Notes under the pieces: model-generated | Database searches by the model: none | What the model saw: the letters and a program-made list of their open reading frames with translations, nothing else | Told to the model about the DNA's origin: nothing | NCBI GenBank assembly: GCA_022826745.1 | Contig: JAJDUI010000012.1 | Location: forward strand, 133,378 to 193,244 | Direction: 5' to 3' | DNA length: 59,867 nt | From: Thermoanaerobaculia bacterium | GTDB taxonomy: Bacteria; Acidobacteriota; Thermoanaerobaculia; Multivoradales; Multivoraceae | Program-made: the position numbers and the translations under genes | In this document: positions 18,357 to 27,236 of the stretch, piece after piece | Layout: each line of letters starts with the position of its first letter | Numbering within the stretch: position 1 is the first letter of the stretch

Positions 18357-19669
18357 GGCCACAACTCCGCGTCGCGCCACAGCCGGCCGGCATGGGCTGA
18401 ACGAACGCACTCGGCCAGGCTCCCGAAGACGACGTCGAAGCCCACGTTGCCCGGCGCGTAGTGCGCAAACTTGCCCGAGTTCGTCATCAGGACGCCGCCG
18501 GCGGGCGTGCGCAGGATCGGCGCGACGACGACGCAGGTGTCGACGACCACGCGCACGCCGAGAGAACGCAAGCGGTCCAGGCTCCCTCTCCGCTCCAGCT
18601 CGTCGAGGGAAAGCCGGTTCGTGCAGACGACGAACTCGACACTGCCGGCCGGCGGATGGCGCTCGACCAGGGGCAGAAGCTCCGCGAACTCGCGCGGCGA
18701 GAAGTGGGGACTGCCAAGCGCCACGACGTCGATCGCCAGGTCGACGCCTTCCCCGGCGCCGGCTTCGGCCCCTCCCGGGGCCGTGGACAGGCTCACCAGG
18801 CCGGCGCGCAGGTCGGACACGTCGATCTCGATCCACTCCTCCGCTTCCCTATCGCCCAGCGCCGCCTCCAGAGTCGGCGCCTCGGGCGTGATGCCGACCG
18901 CGTGGAACAGGGCGACCGCGCCGGAGGACGCCGCGGCCGCGCCCAACGCCTTCAGGCCGTCCTCGTCCGCCTCCTTCAGGCCGAGCAGCACGGGCACCCG
19001 GTTGCCGCAGCGCTCGCCCACCAGGTAGCCGATCGCCGGCAGCAGCCAGGACGCGCTCCGGAGAGAGCGCGGCAGCGACCGCAGGTCGAAGACGACCTGG
19101 CCGCGGCGGTTCTGCTCCAAGTGGAGCCCCACCGCAGGCGCCCGGCCGGTGATCGCGGCGCAGATGTCGATGAAGTCGCCGTAGCGGTGGGTACGCGCAC
19201 CGAGAACCGAGTTCGCGAACACGATCGCGTTGCTCTCCGCCCAGGCGACCTGCTGGCCGAACGCCGGCCGGGGCGTCGTCTGGTAGGGCGCGCAGGTCCA
19301 GATCGTCCGGCAGCCCATCCCCTCGTAGCACTCCATCAACCGCAGGGCCTTCGCCCTGCGGTCCGCCGTGCCCGCGAACTCCTCCGGGTGGAGCAGATCG
19401 AGGCCGCCGACGTTCAGCGTCGTCGGCACGCGGACACGGGCGCCGCCCGCGACCAGGAGCTCCGCGAAGTCGACGCCCGAGTCGCCGTGGTACAGGCAAC
19501 CGTCGATGTGGGCGCCCTCGATGTCGAGCAGCCGCTCCGCGCCGTAAACCGCGGCCATCGTGACCAGGATGCGCATCGCGACCGCCGCGGCCTCGCCGCT
19601 CTTGCCGGCGAGCATCGCGCGGTCGCGCTCGGTCAGTTCGACCGTCTCAAGCGTGTTCGCGGCGGCCAT
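18353..19669 (-). CDS. Aconitase X catalytic (large) subunit, DUF521 type
   Basis: This 438-residue protein is the catalytic part of an aconitase X family hydro-lyase. Family segments include the N-terminal LTERDRAMLAGKSGEAAAVA, HIDGCLYHGDSGVDF, the Cys-containing GMGCRTIWTCAPYQTTPRP, the conserved WAESNAIVFANSVLGARTHR, and near the end TNSGKFAHYAPG. The cysteines and surrounding Asn/Ser residues are consistent with the Fe-S or metal site of this family. It is encoded upstream of, and overlaps, the small subunit. It is divergent from the acyl-CoA synthetase gene starting at 19783. No proline or isoprenoid gene lies beside it to indicate the substrate. Confidence 0.85.
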   Translation of the reverse strand: MAAANTLETVELTERDRAMLAGKSGEAAAVAMRILVTMAAVYGAERLLDIEGAHIDGCLYHGDSGVDFAELLVAGGARVRVPTTLNVGGLDLLHPEEFAGTADRRAKALRLMECYEGMGCRTIWTCAPYQTTPRPAFGQQVAWAESNAIVFANSVLGARTHRYGDFIDICAAITGRAPAVGLHLEQNRRGQVVFDLRSLPRSLRSASWLLPAIGYLVGERCGNRVPVLLGLKEADEDGLKALGAAAASSGAVALFHAVGITPEAPTLEAALGDREAEEWIEIDVSDLRAGLVSLSTAPGGAEAGAGEGVDLAIDVVALGSPHFSPREFAELLPLVERHPPAGSVEFVVCTNRLSLDELERRGSLDRLRSLGVRVVVDTCVVVAPILRTPAGGVLMTNSGKFAHYAPGNVGFDVVFGSLAECVRSAHAGRLWRDAELWP

Positions 19670-19782
19670 GGGCAGTCAGTGTAGCTATGGGTACACTCGC
19701 GGCTCTTTCGGAAATCCCGAGCAACGCACCAACGAGGAAACCAGGGCGCCTCCCTCTTCCGGCGTCCGCGGAGAAGCCCCGC

Positions 19783-21363
19783 ATGGCGATCGACCCAGGA
19801 CTGCAGGAACGACTCATGGCCGTCGCGCCCTACGGCATGGGCGTCGCGCTTCACGCGCAGGAGGCCCCCGACCGGATGGCCGTGGTGTCGAAGTTCGGCA
19901 GCCGCACGCTTGCCGAACTGAACGCCAACGCCAATCGCCTGGCCCGAGTGCTGCGGGCGCACGGCGTCGGTCCCGACGTTGGCGTCGCCCTGCTGTGCCG
20001 GAACCGGCCCGAGTTCATCGAGACGGTCGTGGCCTGCCAGCGCACCGGCGGACGGATGACGCCGATCAACTGGCATCTCTCGCCGCCGGAAGTCGCCTAC
20101 ATCGTCGACAACTGCGAGGCTCGCGTGCTGATCGCGGACGAGGCGTTCGCTCCGGCCGTCGCCGCGGCGCGGGCCGGATCGGAGCACTTGCGGCTGACTC
20201 TCGCCGTCGGCGGCGCGATCGAAGGCGCCGAGTCCTACGACGACGCGCTCGCCGCCGAGGACGACTCGAACATCGACAACCCGATCCTCGGCGCGCCGAT
20301 GCTCTACACGTCCGGAACGACCGGCCACCCCAAGGGGGTCTACCGCAAGCCGGCCACGACACCGACGCCGTTCCTGCTGGCGGTCCGCGAGTCGGCCGAC
20401 TTCGAGCCGGACACGGACTGCTCGCTCGTCACGGGACCGCTCTACCACGCCGCGCCACTGGGCATCAATCTGGCGATCCCGATGGCCGTCGGCGTCGGCT
20501 CGGTGCTGATGGACAGGTGGGACGCCGAGGAGACTCTCGCCCTGATCGACAGGCACCGGGTGACCCACAGCCACATGGTGGCGACGATGTTCCACCGCAT
20601 GCTGGCCCTGCCGCGGGAGGTCCGCGAACGCTACGACGTCTCGTCGATGCGCTGGCTCGTCCACGGCGCGGCGCCGACACCCGTCCATGTGAAGCACAAG
20701 ATCATCGAGTGGTTCGGTCCGGTCGTCTGGGAGTACTACGCCGCCACCGAGGGCGGTACCTTCTGGGTCGACTCGAACGAGTGGCTCGAGAAGCCCGGCA
20801 GCGTCGGCCGCACCGTGGAGGGAACGAACTACAGGGTGCTCGACGACGGCGGCGAACCGGTGCCGGCGGGAACCACCGGCACCGTCTACTTCGAGGCCGC
20901 CGAGAACCGCTTCGAGTACTTCAAGGCACCCGACAAGACCGCGTCCGCCTACCGCGACGACTACTTCACGATGGGCGACATGGGCTACGTCGACGAGGAC
21001 GGATACCTGTTCCTGACCGGCCGGTCGGCGGAGACGATCATCGCCGGCGGCGTGAACATCTATCCCCAGGAGATCGACGACGTGATCCAGCAGCACCCGG
21101 CCGTGTACGAGGTCTGCACCGTCGGAGTCCCCCACGAGGAGTGGGGCGAGAGCGTCAAGTCGGTCGTCGAGGTAGGCGACGGCTACGAGGCGGGCGACGA
21201 ACTGGCCGAGGATCTGCTGGCCTGGTGCCGCGAGCACCTGCCCGACTTCAAGCGTCCACGCTCGATCGACTTCGCCACCGACCTGCCGCGGATGCCCACC
21301 GGCAAGATCCAGCGAGGCCTGGTCCGGGCGCCGTACTGGAAGGGCCGCGAGCGGCAGATCTGA
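19783..21363 (+). CDS. AMP-forming acyl-CoA synthetase
   Basis: This 526-residue adenylate-forming enzyme would activate a carboxylic acid with ATP to its CoA thioester. It shows the P-loop-like YTSGTTGHPKGVYRK, the YYAATEGG motif, the hinge region (TGRSAETIIAGGVNIYPQEID) and the catalytic lysine in PRMPTGKIQRGLV. Length is typical. ATG 19783 is chosen because a GGAGAAG ribosome site lies about 9 bases upstream; an in-frame ATG at 19687 would add 32 atypical Pro-rich residues. It is followed by a quinone oxidoreductase, an LLM oxidoreductase and a PQQ-type dehydrogenase in the same direction, probably a catabolic unit. The acid used is not predictable. Confidence 0.9.
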   Translation: MAIDPGLQERLMAVAPYGMGVALHAQEAPDRMAVVSKFGSRTLAELNANANRLARVLRAHGVGPDVGVALLCRNRPEFIETVVACQRTGGRMTPINWHLSPPEVAYIVDNCEARVLIADEAFAPAVAAARAGSEHLRLTLAVGGAIEGAESYDDALAAEDDSNIDNPILGAPMLYTSGTTGHPKGVYRKPATTPTPFLLAVRESADFEPDTDCSLVTGPLYHAAPLGINLAIPMAVGVGSVLMDRWDAEETLALIDRHRVTHSHMVATMFHRMLALPREVRERYDVSSMRWLVHGAAPTPVHVKHKIIEWFGPVVWEYYAATEGGTFWVDSNEWLEKPGSVGRTVEGTNYRVLDDGGEPVPAGTTGTVYFEAAENRFEYFKAPDKTASAYRDDYFTMGDMGYVDEDGYLFLTGRSAETIIAGGVNIYPQEIDDVIQQHPAVYEVCTVGVPHEEWGESVKSVVEVGDGYEAGDELAEDLLAWCREHLPDFKRPRSIDFATDLPRMPTGKIQRGLVRAPYWKGRERQI

Positions 21364-21400
21364 CCCACGATTCCAACCCATACCCCTGTGAGGCGAGAGC

Positions 21401-22378
21401 ATGAAGGCAGTCGTTTGCAGTGAATTCGGCCCCCCGGAGAACCTGACCATCGAGGAACTCCCCGATCCTGTGGCGGGGTCCGGCGAGGTCGTCGTCGACA
21501 TCCGCGCGGCGGCGATCACCTGGCCCGACACGCTGATCATCGAGAACCGGTACCAGTTCCGGGGAGAGCCGCCCTTCGTCGTCGGCGGCGAGGTGGGCGG
21601 CAAGGTCGCCGCGGCCGGCCCGGATGTCGACGGCCTTGCGGTCGGGGACGACGTGGTCGGCGGCGGCGGGACCGGCGGCTTCGCCGAGCAGGTGCTGCTC
21701 AAGGCGTCCCAGGTGCGCAAGCTGCCGCCGGGACTCGGCCACGCGGAGGCCACGGGATACGGCTACGCCTACGGCACGGGCCACTACGCCCTGAAGTACC
21801 GGGGCAAACTCAAGCCCGGGGAGACGCTGCTCGTGCTCGGCGCCGCCGGCGGCGTCGGCCTGGCGGCCCTGGAACTGGGCAAGGTGATGGGCGCGCGTGT
21901 GATCGCCGCCGCTTCGAGCGAGGAAAAGCTGGCCCTCTGCCGCGAACGCGGCGCGGACGAAACGATCAACTACTCCGACGAGGACCTGAAGAACCGGGCC
22001 AAGGAACTGACCGGCGGCAAGGGCGTCGACGTCGTCTACGACGCGGTCGGCGGCGAGTACGCGGAGGCGGCGCTACGGGCCACGAACTGGCGCGGCCGGT
22101 TCCTGGTCATCGGCTTCACCGCCGGCATCCCGCGCATGCCGCTCAACCTCACCCTGCTCAAGGGCTGCGACATCGTCGGCGTGTTCTGGGGCGCTTCCCG
22201 GATGCGCGAACCAGAGATCTTCGAGGCGACGCGGGTCGAGACGGAGGCGCTCGCCGCGGAGGGCAGGATCCAGCCCTGGATCTCGCGCCGCTATCCGCTG
22301 GAAGAGGTGCCGCGGGCGCTACGGGACATGATGGACCGCAAGATCATCGGCAAGATGGTGATGGAGCGCACCGGCTGA
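21401..22378 (+). CDS. Zinc-free medium-chain dehydrogenase, NADPH:quinone oxidoreductase type
   Basis: This 325-residue protein has a GroES-like N-terminal domain and a Rossmann domain with VLGAAGGVGLAALELGK (Ala-Ala-Gly-Gly-Val-Gly pattern of quinone oxidoreductases). The zinc-binding cysteines of alcohol dehydrogenases are absent. The segment GKGVDVVYDAVGG is also typical. Such enzymes reduce quinones or enoyl thioesters with NADPH. It starts 37 bases after the acyl-CoA synthetase stop and likely shares its transcript. An acyl-CoA substrate is possible given that neighbour, but this is inference. Confidence 0.88.
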   Translation: MKAVVCSEFGPPENLTIEELPDPVAGSGEVVVDIRAAAITWPDTLIIENRYQFRGEPPFVVGGEVGGKVAAAGPDVDGLAVGDDVVGGGGTGGFAEQVLLKASQVRKLPPGLGHAEATGYGYAYGTGHYALKYRGKLKPGETLLVLGAAGGVGLAALELGKVMGARVIAAASSEEKLALCRERGADETINYSDEDLKNRAKELTGGKGVDVVYDAVGGEYAEAALRATNWRGRFLVIGFTAGIPRMPLNLTLLKGCDIVGVFWGASRMREPEIFEATRVETEALAAEGRIQPWISRRYPLEEVPRALRDMMDRKIIGKMVMERTG

Positions 22379-22464
22379 GTCCCGGGAAGGACGCGACGGT
22401 GAGGTTCGGCCAGAAGGTAATGCAACGCGGCGCCTAGCCGGGAATCGGACAAGGGAGAACGAGC

Positions 22465-23391
22465 ATGAAGTTCGGCGCGCAGGTCACCGTCTATCGCAAC
22501 ACCTGGGACAGCGTGCGGGAAGTGGCCGAGCTGCTCGACCAGGGCCCCTGGGACAGCATCTGGTACGCGGACCACTACCTGCCGCCGCCCGGAATCAGGG
22601 AAGAGGAACACCTGGCGGCCCAGGAGGCGTTCACCGTCGCCGCGGCGACGGCCAGCATCACGAAGAACCTGAAGATCGGCCACCTGGTGCTCGGCAACAC
22701 GTACCGGAACCCCGGCCTGGTCGCCAAGATGGCGGGCACCCTGGACCACATCTCGCACGGCCGCTTCGTCCTCGGCATCGGCGCCGCCTGGTTCAAGCGC
22801 GAGCACGAGGCCTACGGCTGGACGTTCCCTTCGATGAAGGAGCGGCAGGACCGCTTCGAGGAGGCCGTCGAGCTGATCCGGGCCCTCTTCCGGTCCGGCG
22901 AGCCGGTCGACTTCCAGGGCGAGTACTACCGGCTCGACTCGGCGCCGCTCTCCCCCGGCTGCTACGAGGCACCCATCCCGATCCTGATCGGCGGCACGGG
23001 CGAGAAGCGGACGCTGCGCACGCTGGCGCGCCACGGCGACGTGATGAACCTCGACGGCTGGGCGCGCGGACCGATGACCCGGGAGTACTTCCAGCACAAG
23101 GTCTCCATCGTCAACCGGCACTGTGAGGACGCCGGCCGCGACCCGGGCGAGATCCGGCACACGGTGCTCATGCCGACCTTCGTGACGGACGACGAGGCGG
23201 CGGCCAGACGGTTCGTCGATGCCCGCGGCCTGGGCGAGGGCACCGCGTCCGGGCCGAAGAGCTACGTCATCGATCGGATCGGCGAGATGATCGACGCCGG
23301 CGCCCACGAGATCATGATCGGCGGCATCCCGACCCAGAAGCTCGACCACTACCAGATGGTCGCGGAAGAGATCATTCCCGCCTTCGACTGA
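22465..23391 (+). CDS. LLM-class F420-dependent oxidoreductase
   Basis: This is a 308-residue luciferase-like (TIM-barrel) oxidoreductase. Segments typical for F420-dependent members are MKFGAQVTVY at the N-terminus, WYADHYLPPPG, a Gly-rich HGRFVLGIGAAWFKREHEAYG, and PIPILIGGTGEKRTLRTLARHGD with the conserved cofactor-binding Gly-Gly. GGGAGAACGAGC precedes ATG 22465. Four residues of intergenic DNA separate its stop from the next start, so it is probably cotranscribed with the PQQ-type dehydrogenase. This is one of three LLM proteins in the window (also at 2196-3179 and 54592-55458). Confidence 0.88.
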   Translation: MKFGAQVTVYRNTWDSVREVAELLDQGPWDSIWYADHYLPPPGIREEEHLAAQEAFTVAAATASITKNLKIGHLVLGNTYRNPGLVAKMAGTLDHISHGRFVLGIGAAWFKREHEAYGWTFPSMKERQDRFEEAVELIRALFRSGEPVDFQGEYYRLDSAPLSPGCYEAPIPILIGGTGEKRTLRTLARHGDVMNLDGWARGPMTREYFQHKVSIVNRHCEDAGRDPGEIRHTVLMPTFVTDDEAAARRFVDARGLGEGTASGPKSYVIDRIGEMIDAGAHEIMIGGIPTQKLDHYQMVAEEIIPAFD

Positions 23392-23396
23392 GGCGG

Positions 23397-25454
23397 ATGT
23401 CCGGCAGGACTCAGTCGGCAACGGCGGCGCCTGCCGCCGCGCTCATGGCCGCCGGACTCGCTCTGCCCGGGGTCCTGCCGGCTCAGAACCGCGATACCGA
23501 CTGGCCGACGATCACGGGCGGCAACGACGCCCGCCGCTACGCGCCGCTCGACCAGATCGACGCCTCGAACTTCGCAAGCCTCGAACCGGCCTGGCGCTGG
23601 CGCCTGCCGGACAACGACCTGATGGCGAACGACCCTCGCTTCGAAGACGCGTCGATGCAGCAGCGTACGCACGTCACGACGCCGATCAAGGTCGGCGACC
23701 GGTTGTACGTCGTCACCGGCTACGGCATCGCGGCCGCCATCGACCCGGCCGCGGGCGCCACGGTCTGGCAGCACGACCCGCAGAGCTACGGCCACGGCCG
23801 GCCGACGAACCACGGCTTCACCCACAAGGGTCCCAGCTTCTGGCGCGACCCCGAGCGCCCCGAGGCGCCGGGCCGCCTGATCTACGCCAGCACCGACGCC
23901 ATCCTGCGCGCCGTCTACGCCGACGAGGGCACGGCGGTGCGCTCCTTCGGGAACCACGGCGGCGTCGATCTGACCGCCGGCCTGCACCGGGCGGTCGAAC
24001 GCCGCAAGTACACCGTCAGCTCCCCGGTCACCATCTGCCGCGATGTCGCGATCGTCGGCTCATCCATCTCGGACGGACCGCTCGGCCCCGACGACGGACC
24101 GCCAGGCGACGTGCGCGGCTTCGACGTGCGGACCGGCAGGCAGCTCTGGACCTTCCACACCGTGCCCCAGGAGGGCGAGCACGGGACGGACACCTGGGAG
24201 GACGAATCCTGGCGGATCACCGGCGGCGCGAACGTCTGGGGCCTGATGAGCGCCGACGAGGAACTCGGCCTCGCCTACCTGCCGACCAGCACGCCGACGA
24301 ACGACTGGTACGGCGGTCACCGCCGCGGCGACAATCTGTACGCGGAGAGCCTGGTGGCGGTCAACTGCGAGACGGGCGAGCGCCGCTGGCACTTCCAGGC
24401 CGTCCACCACGGCCTCTGGGACTACGACTTCGCCGCCCCGGCGGTGCTGGGCGACATCGTCGTCGACGGGCGCGCGGTGAAGGCGGCGATGCTGCCCAGC
24501 AAGCAGGCGTTCCTCTACGTCTTCGACCGGGAGACCGGCGAACCCGTGTGGCCCATCGAGGAACGGCAGGTCCCGCAGACGGGCATCCCCGGCGAGCAGA
24601 CTTCGGCAACCCAGCCCTTCCCCACCAGGCCGCCGCCGTTCGACCGCCAGGGCATGCGGCTCGCCGACGTCGTCGACTTCACGCCCGAGATCCGGGCCGA
24701 GGCGGAACGCATCCTGACCTCGCGCCAGTACGGGCCGATGTACACGCCGCCCAGCGAGCGCGGAACCGTCGCCATGCCCGGCTTCGAGGGCGGCGCGAGC
24801 TGGCCCGGCGGCGCCTTCGACCCGGACACCGGCAAGCTCTACGTGCCGTCCTTCACGGCGCCGATCCTGATCACGCTGCGGCGGCCTGACCCGAACCGCT
24901 CGTCGTTCGACTTCGTGGCCCGGGTGTCGGCCTTTCACGGCCCCTTCGACCTGCCGATCTCGAAGCCGCCGTACTCCCGGGTCACCGCCTACGACATGAG
25001 CCGCGGCGACATCGCCTGGCAGATCCCGCTCGGCGAGGGGCCGCGCAGCCACCCGAAGCTCGCCGCCCTCGACCTGCCGCTCCTGGGCTCCGGGGTCCGC
25101 GGCCACGCCCTGCTGACGAAGACGCTGCTCATCGTCAGCTCAGGCCACTCGCGCTCTTTCCGCTCCCAGGAGGCGAAGGCGGAGCGCGAGTGGAACGGGC
25201 AACCCGAGGAAGTCACCGGCGGCCTCGCCTGGACCAATCCGCAATCGGCGGCGCGCGAGGACTGGCGCTACACCGTTCCCGCTGTCCGCGCCTTCGACAA
25301 GGCGACCGGCGACCTCGTCGCCGAAGTCGAGCTGCCGGCTCACTCCGATGGCAGCCCGATCACCTACCTGCATCGCGGGGTGCAGTACCTCGTCGTCTCC
25401 ATCGGTGGCCGCGGCGAGCCGTTCGAGCTGATCGCGTACCGGTTGCCGGGCTGA
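23397..25454 (+). CDS. Exported PQQ-dependent dehydrogenase-like beta-propeller protein
   Basis: This 685-residue protein resembles quinoprotein (glucose-type) dehydrogenases that oxidise sugars or alcohols in the periplasm. A signal peptide (ALMAAGLALPGVLPAQ) precedes DWPTITGGNDARRYAPLDQI, the usual start of the propeller. Propeller blade segments include VVTGYGIAAAIDPAAGATVW, LVAVNCETGERRWHFQAVHHG, LWDYDFAAPAVLGDIVVDG and FEGGASWPGGAFDPDTGKLYV. It lacks the N-terminal membrane helices of E. coli Gcd, so it is soluble or peripherally bound. No cytochrome c domain is fused. The electron acceptor and substrate are unknown, and no PQQ synthesis gene lies in the window. Confidence 0.87.
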   Translation: MSGRTQSATAAPAAALMAAGLALPGVLPAQNRDTDWPTITGGNDARRYAPLDQIDASNFASLEPAWRWRLPDNDLMANDPRFEDASMQQRTHVTTPIKVGDRLYVVTGYGIAAAIDPAAGATVWQHDPQSYGHGRPTNHGFTHKGPSFWRDPERPEAPGRLIYASTDAILRAVYADEGTAVRSFGNHGGVDLTAGLHRAVERRKYTVSSPVTICRDVAIVGSSISDGPLGPDDGPPGDVRGFDVRTGRQLWTFHTVPQEGEHGTDTWEDESWRITGGANVWGLMSADEELGLAYLPTSTPTNDWYGGHRRGDNLYAESLVAVNCETGERRWHFQAVHHGLWDYDFAAPAVLGDIVVDGRAVKAAMLPSKQAFLYVFDRETGEPVWPIEERQVPQTGIPGEQTSATQPFPTRPPPFDRQGMRLADVVDFTPEIRAEAERILTSRQYGPMYTPPSERGTVAMPGFEGGASWPGGAFDPDTGKLYVPSFTAPILITLRRPDPNRSSFDFVARVSAFHGPFDLPISKPPYSRVTAYDMSRGDIAWQIPLGEGPRSHPKLAALDLPLLGSGVRGHALLTKTLLIVSSGHSRSFRSQEAKAEREWNGQPEEVTGGLAWTNPQSAAREDWRYTVPAVRAFDKATGDLVAEVELPAHSDGSPITYLHRGVQYLVVSIGGRGEPFELIAYRLPG

Positions 25455-25477
25455 ATCCGAAACTCAACCTGTACGGG

Positions 25478-26515
25478 CTACGTCCAGCGCGGCCCAGGCT
25501 TGTTCGTGGATGGTGTTGCGTGGACGCCCGGTATCCGATCCGTTATCGCCAGAGCCAGTTCCCGTCCGTGGCGCCGCGTGTTGTCGGTCACGACCCGCTT
25601 TGCGCCCGTCGCTTTGACATACGCAAGCGTCTCCTCGAAATCGGCGTGGTTCGACAAGGCAACACAGTAGCTGCTGTCAGAGTACATCGTCAGCGGATCG
25701 TTGTGGCCATCCCGACCGGACATGAAAGCACTGCACGCGATGCTCGTTCCGCCAACGGGCTCGTTGCCACGCCCATCGCCCTTCGAGTACAACCGCACAT
25801 AGGAACGCTGCCTCAGTGCCGACTCGCCTTCATTCGAGTCGAGCGCGATCAGATCGGCGGCCGCGAAGCCGAACCGTCGATAGACCTCGACCTCCCCAAT
25901 CAGCCGCCGGCTCGCCAGAACGGGGACATCAATGCCGCCAGCAAGCACCGTCAACACGCGCTCCATCGTTCCTCTGTGAGCCCTGATGTGCACCGGCCCT
26001 TGGCGCACCCGCTCGCACACCAGAACGAACAGGCACGCCTCTGCTTCCGCTTGCGTGTACTTGCGAACGCTCGCTGGACTGCCGTAGGTGGCGTCGACGA
26101 CGAGTTCGTCAACCTGGATGACCTGATCGAGAGGCCAGCCGAAATCGCCGGAGTAGCCGAGTCGCCGTCCGTTCGAAAGCTCCACTGCCGTCTGGCAGGC
26201 ACCGAGCATGTGGTTCGACGGCAGCAGAAGGAGCTGCGAAGCGTCTTCAAGGACGCGCTTCTCACCTCGCTTCAGCCTATGGAGATTCGATCTGTACTCC
26301 AGATCCACATCACGCTCATCCACCAGCAGCGCATACGTCTCGGGGCTCATGACGAGGTCCTGAAGCCCCTTGCTGCGCTCGAAGTCCGCCATGTGGTCGT
26401 CGTGCACATGGGTCTGAACGCGCCACGGACAGCCCTCGGCGAATCCGTCGCACACCACCGCCGGGCCAAGACGCACCGCGCCCGTAGCCAAAACGTCAAC
26501 TTCTGCTGGAGCCAC
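25478..26515 (-). CDS. MBL-fold / beta-CASP nuclease-like protein (last gene of the island)
   Basis: This 345-residue protein has the metallo-beta-lactamase metal site HVHDDH at residues 36-41. It is followed by PSNHMLGACQTAVEL and RLGYSGDFGWP (ligand His and Asp), then a beta-CASP-like region (VVDATYGSPASVRKY), and a late SNHADFEETLAYV with the final His. This is the pattern of beta-CASP nucleases such as the YSH1/CPSF-73, Artemis and SNM1 groups, which cut RNA or DNA. The GTG start at 26515 lies inside the end of the upstream gene (20-base overlap) and has GGGAGAG about 8 bases upstream. As the last gene of a sulfur-transfer operon, it could be the effector nuclease, an end-processing enzyme, or simply hitchhiking. 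Substrate is unknown. Confidence 0.8.
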   Translation of the reverse strand: MAPAEVDVLATGAVRLGPAVVCDGFAEGCPWRVQTHVHDDHMADFERSKGLQDLVMSPETYALLVDERDVDLEYRSNLHRLKRGEKRVLEDASQLLLLPSNHMLGACQTAVELSNGRRLGYSGDFGWPLDQVIQVDELVVDATYGSPASVRKYTQAEAEACLFVLVCERVRQGPVHIRAHRGTMERVLTVLAGGIDVPVLASRRLIGEVEVYRRFGFAAADLIALDSNEGESALRQRSYVRLYSKGDGRGNEPVGGTSIACSAFMSGRDGHNDPLTMYSDSSYCVALSNHADFEETLAYVKATGAKRVVTDNTRRHGRELALAITDRIPGVHATPSTNKPGPRWT

Positions 26516-27236
26516 TCTGGACGCTCTCCCGAAGATGGGCCCGAATCAGGCCTTCGATGCTCCCCCGCCCAACTTGAGCCATCGATTCGCCGAACTTCTC
26601 GGCGCCTACCAACGTGAAAATCCTCTTGCCAAGCCGGCCTGACGCGCCGCGCAAGCCGACAGCCCGAATCGCGCCAGCAAGAACCGCATCGCGTTCGGCC
26701 TGTACCAAGCTCCCGAGAGCGGCCACGACTTCCTCGTCAACGACGGCGCCCATGAACACGTAACGCTTCTCTACGACCGGCCGCATCCCCACGACTTCCT
26801 GGACGCAATCGGGAACGGCGCGACCGGAGCGCTCGCGGAGCTGCACGACCTGACGCACTTCCTTGCTCGTCAGGTGCTCGGACAAGACCGCTTCCGCGAC
26901 CACCCGCCGGTCTTCGCTATCCGCGAGCCGGACCAGTTCGGCAGCAGAGGAGAAGCCGACGAACTCCCCTCTTCCCCAGTCCACCAAGTGCTGAACCTCC
27001 GGCGGAAGGTCCAGCAATCGGAGGAACCGGCCAACACCCGTAGCGTCGAGGTCTGTTTTCCTGGCGCTCTCGGCTCGGTTCGAGCCCTCCCGCTCAGCCC
27101 GTCTGTACAGCCGCGCACATTCGACCGGGGAAAAGGGCCTACGGGGTTGATGCCGCCCGTATCCGACGGACATCTTGAGCCGTGCGAGTTCCTCGGGACT
27201 CAGCCCCCGCCACGCCCTAGGAACCAAGGACGCCAC
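26496..27236 (-). CDS. ParB/KorB-like HTH protein lacking the N-terminal ParB domain
   Basis: The protein has 246 residues. The region at about 35-85 (PFSPVECARLYRRAEREGSN, then GVGRFLRLLDLPPEVQHLVD and GEFVGFSSAAELVRLAD) resembles the central helix-turn-helix of ParB/KorB proteins, where a clamp of helices follows the phrase LRLLDLPPEV. There is no GERR-type N-terminal domain. The C-terminal half (about 120-246) is not recognised. A GTG start at 27236 overlaps the upstream ParB-fold gene by 20 bases. ATG 27173 (codon 22) is an alternative. It may be a DNA-binding partner of the ParB-fold protein encoded just before it, or a regulator of the operon. Confidence 0.65.
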   Translation of the reverse strand: MASLVPRAWRGLSPEELARLKMSVGYGRHQPRRPFSPVECARLYRRAEREGSNRAESARKTDLDATGVGRFLRLLDLPPEVQHLVDWGRGEFVGFSSAAELVRLADSEDRRVVAEAVLSEHLTSKEVRQVVQLRERSGRAVPDCVQEVVGMRPVVEKRYVFMGAVVDEEVVAALGSLVQAERDAVLAGAIRAVGLRGASGRLGKRIFTLVGAEKFGESMAQVGRGSIEGLIRAHLRESVQSGSSRS

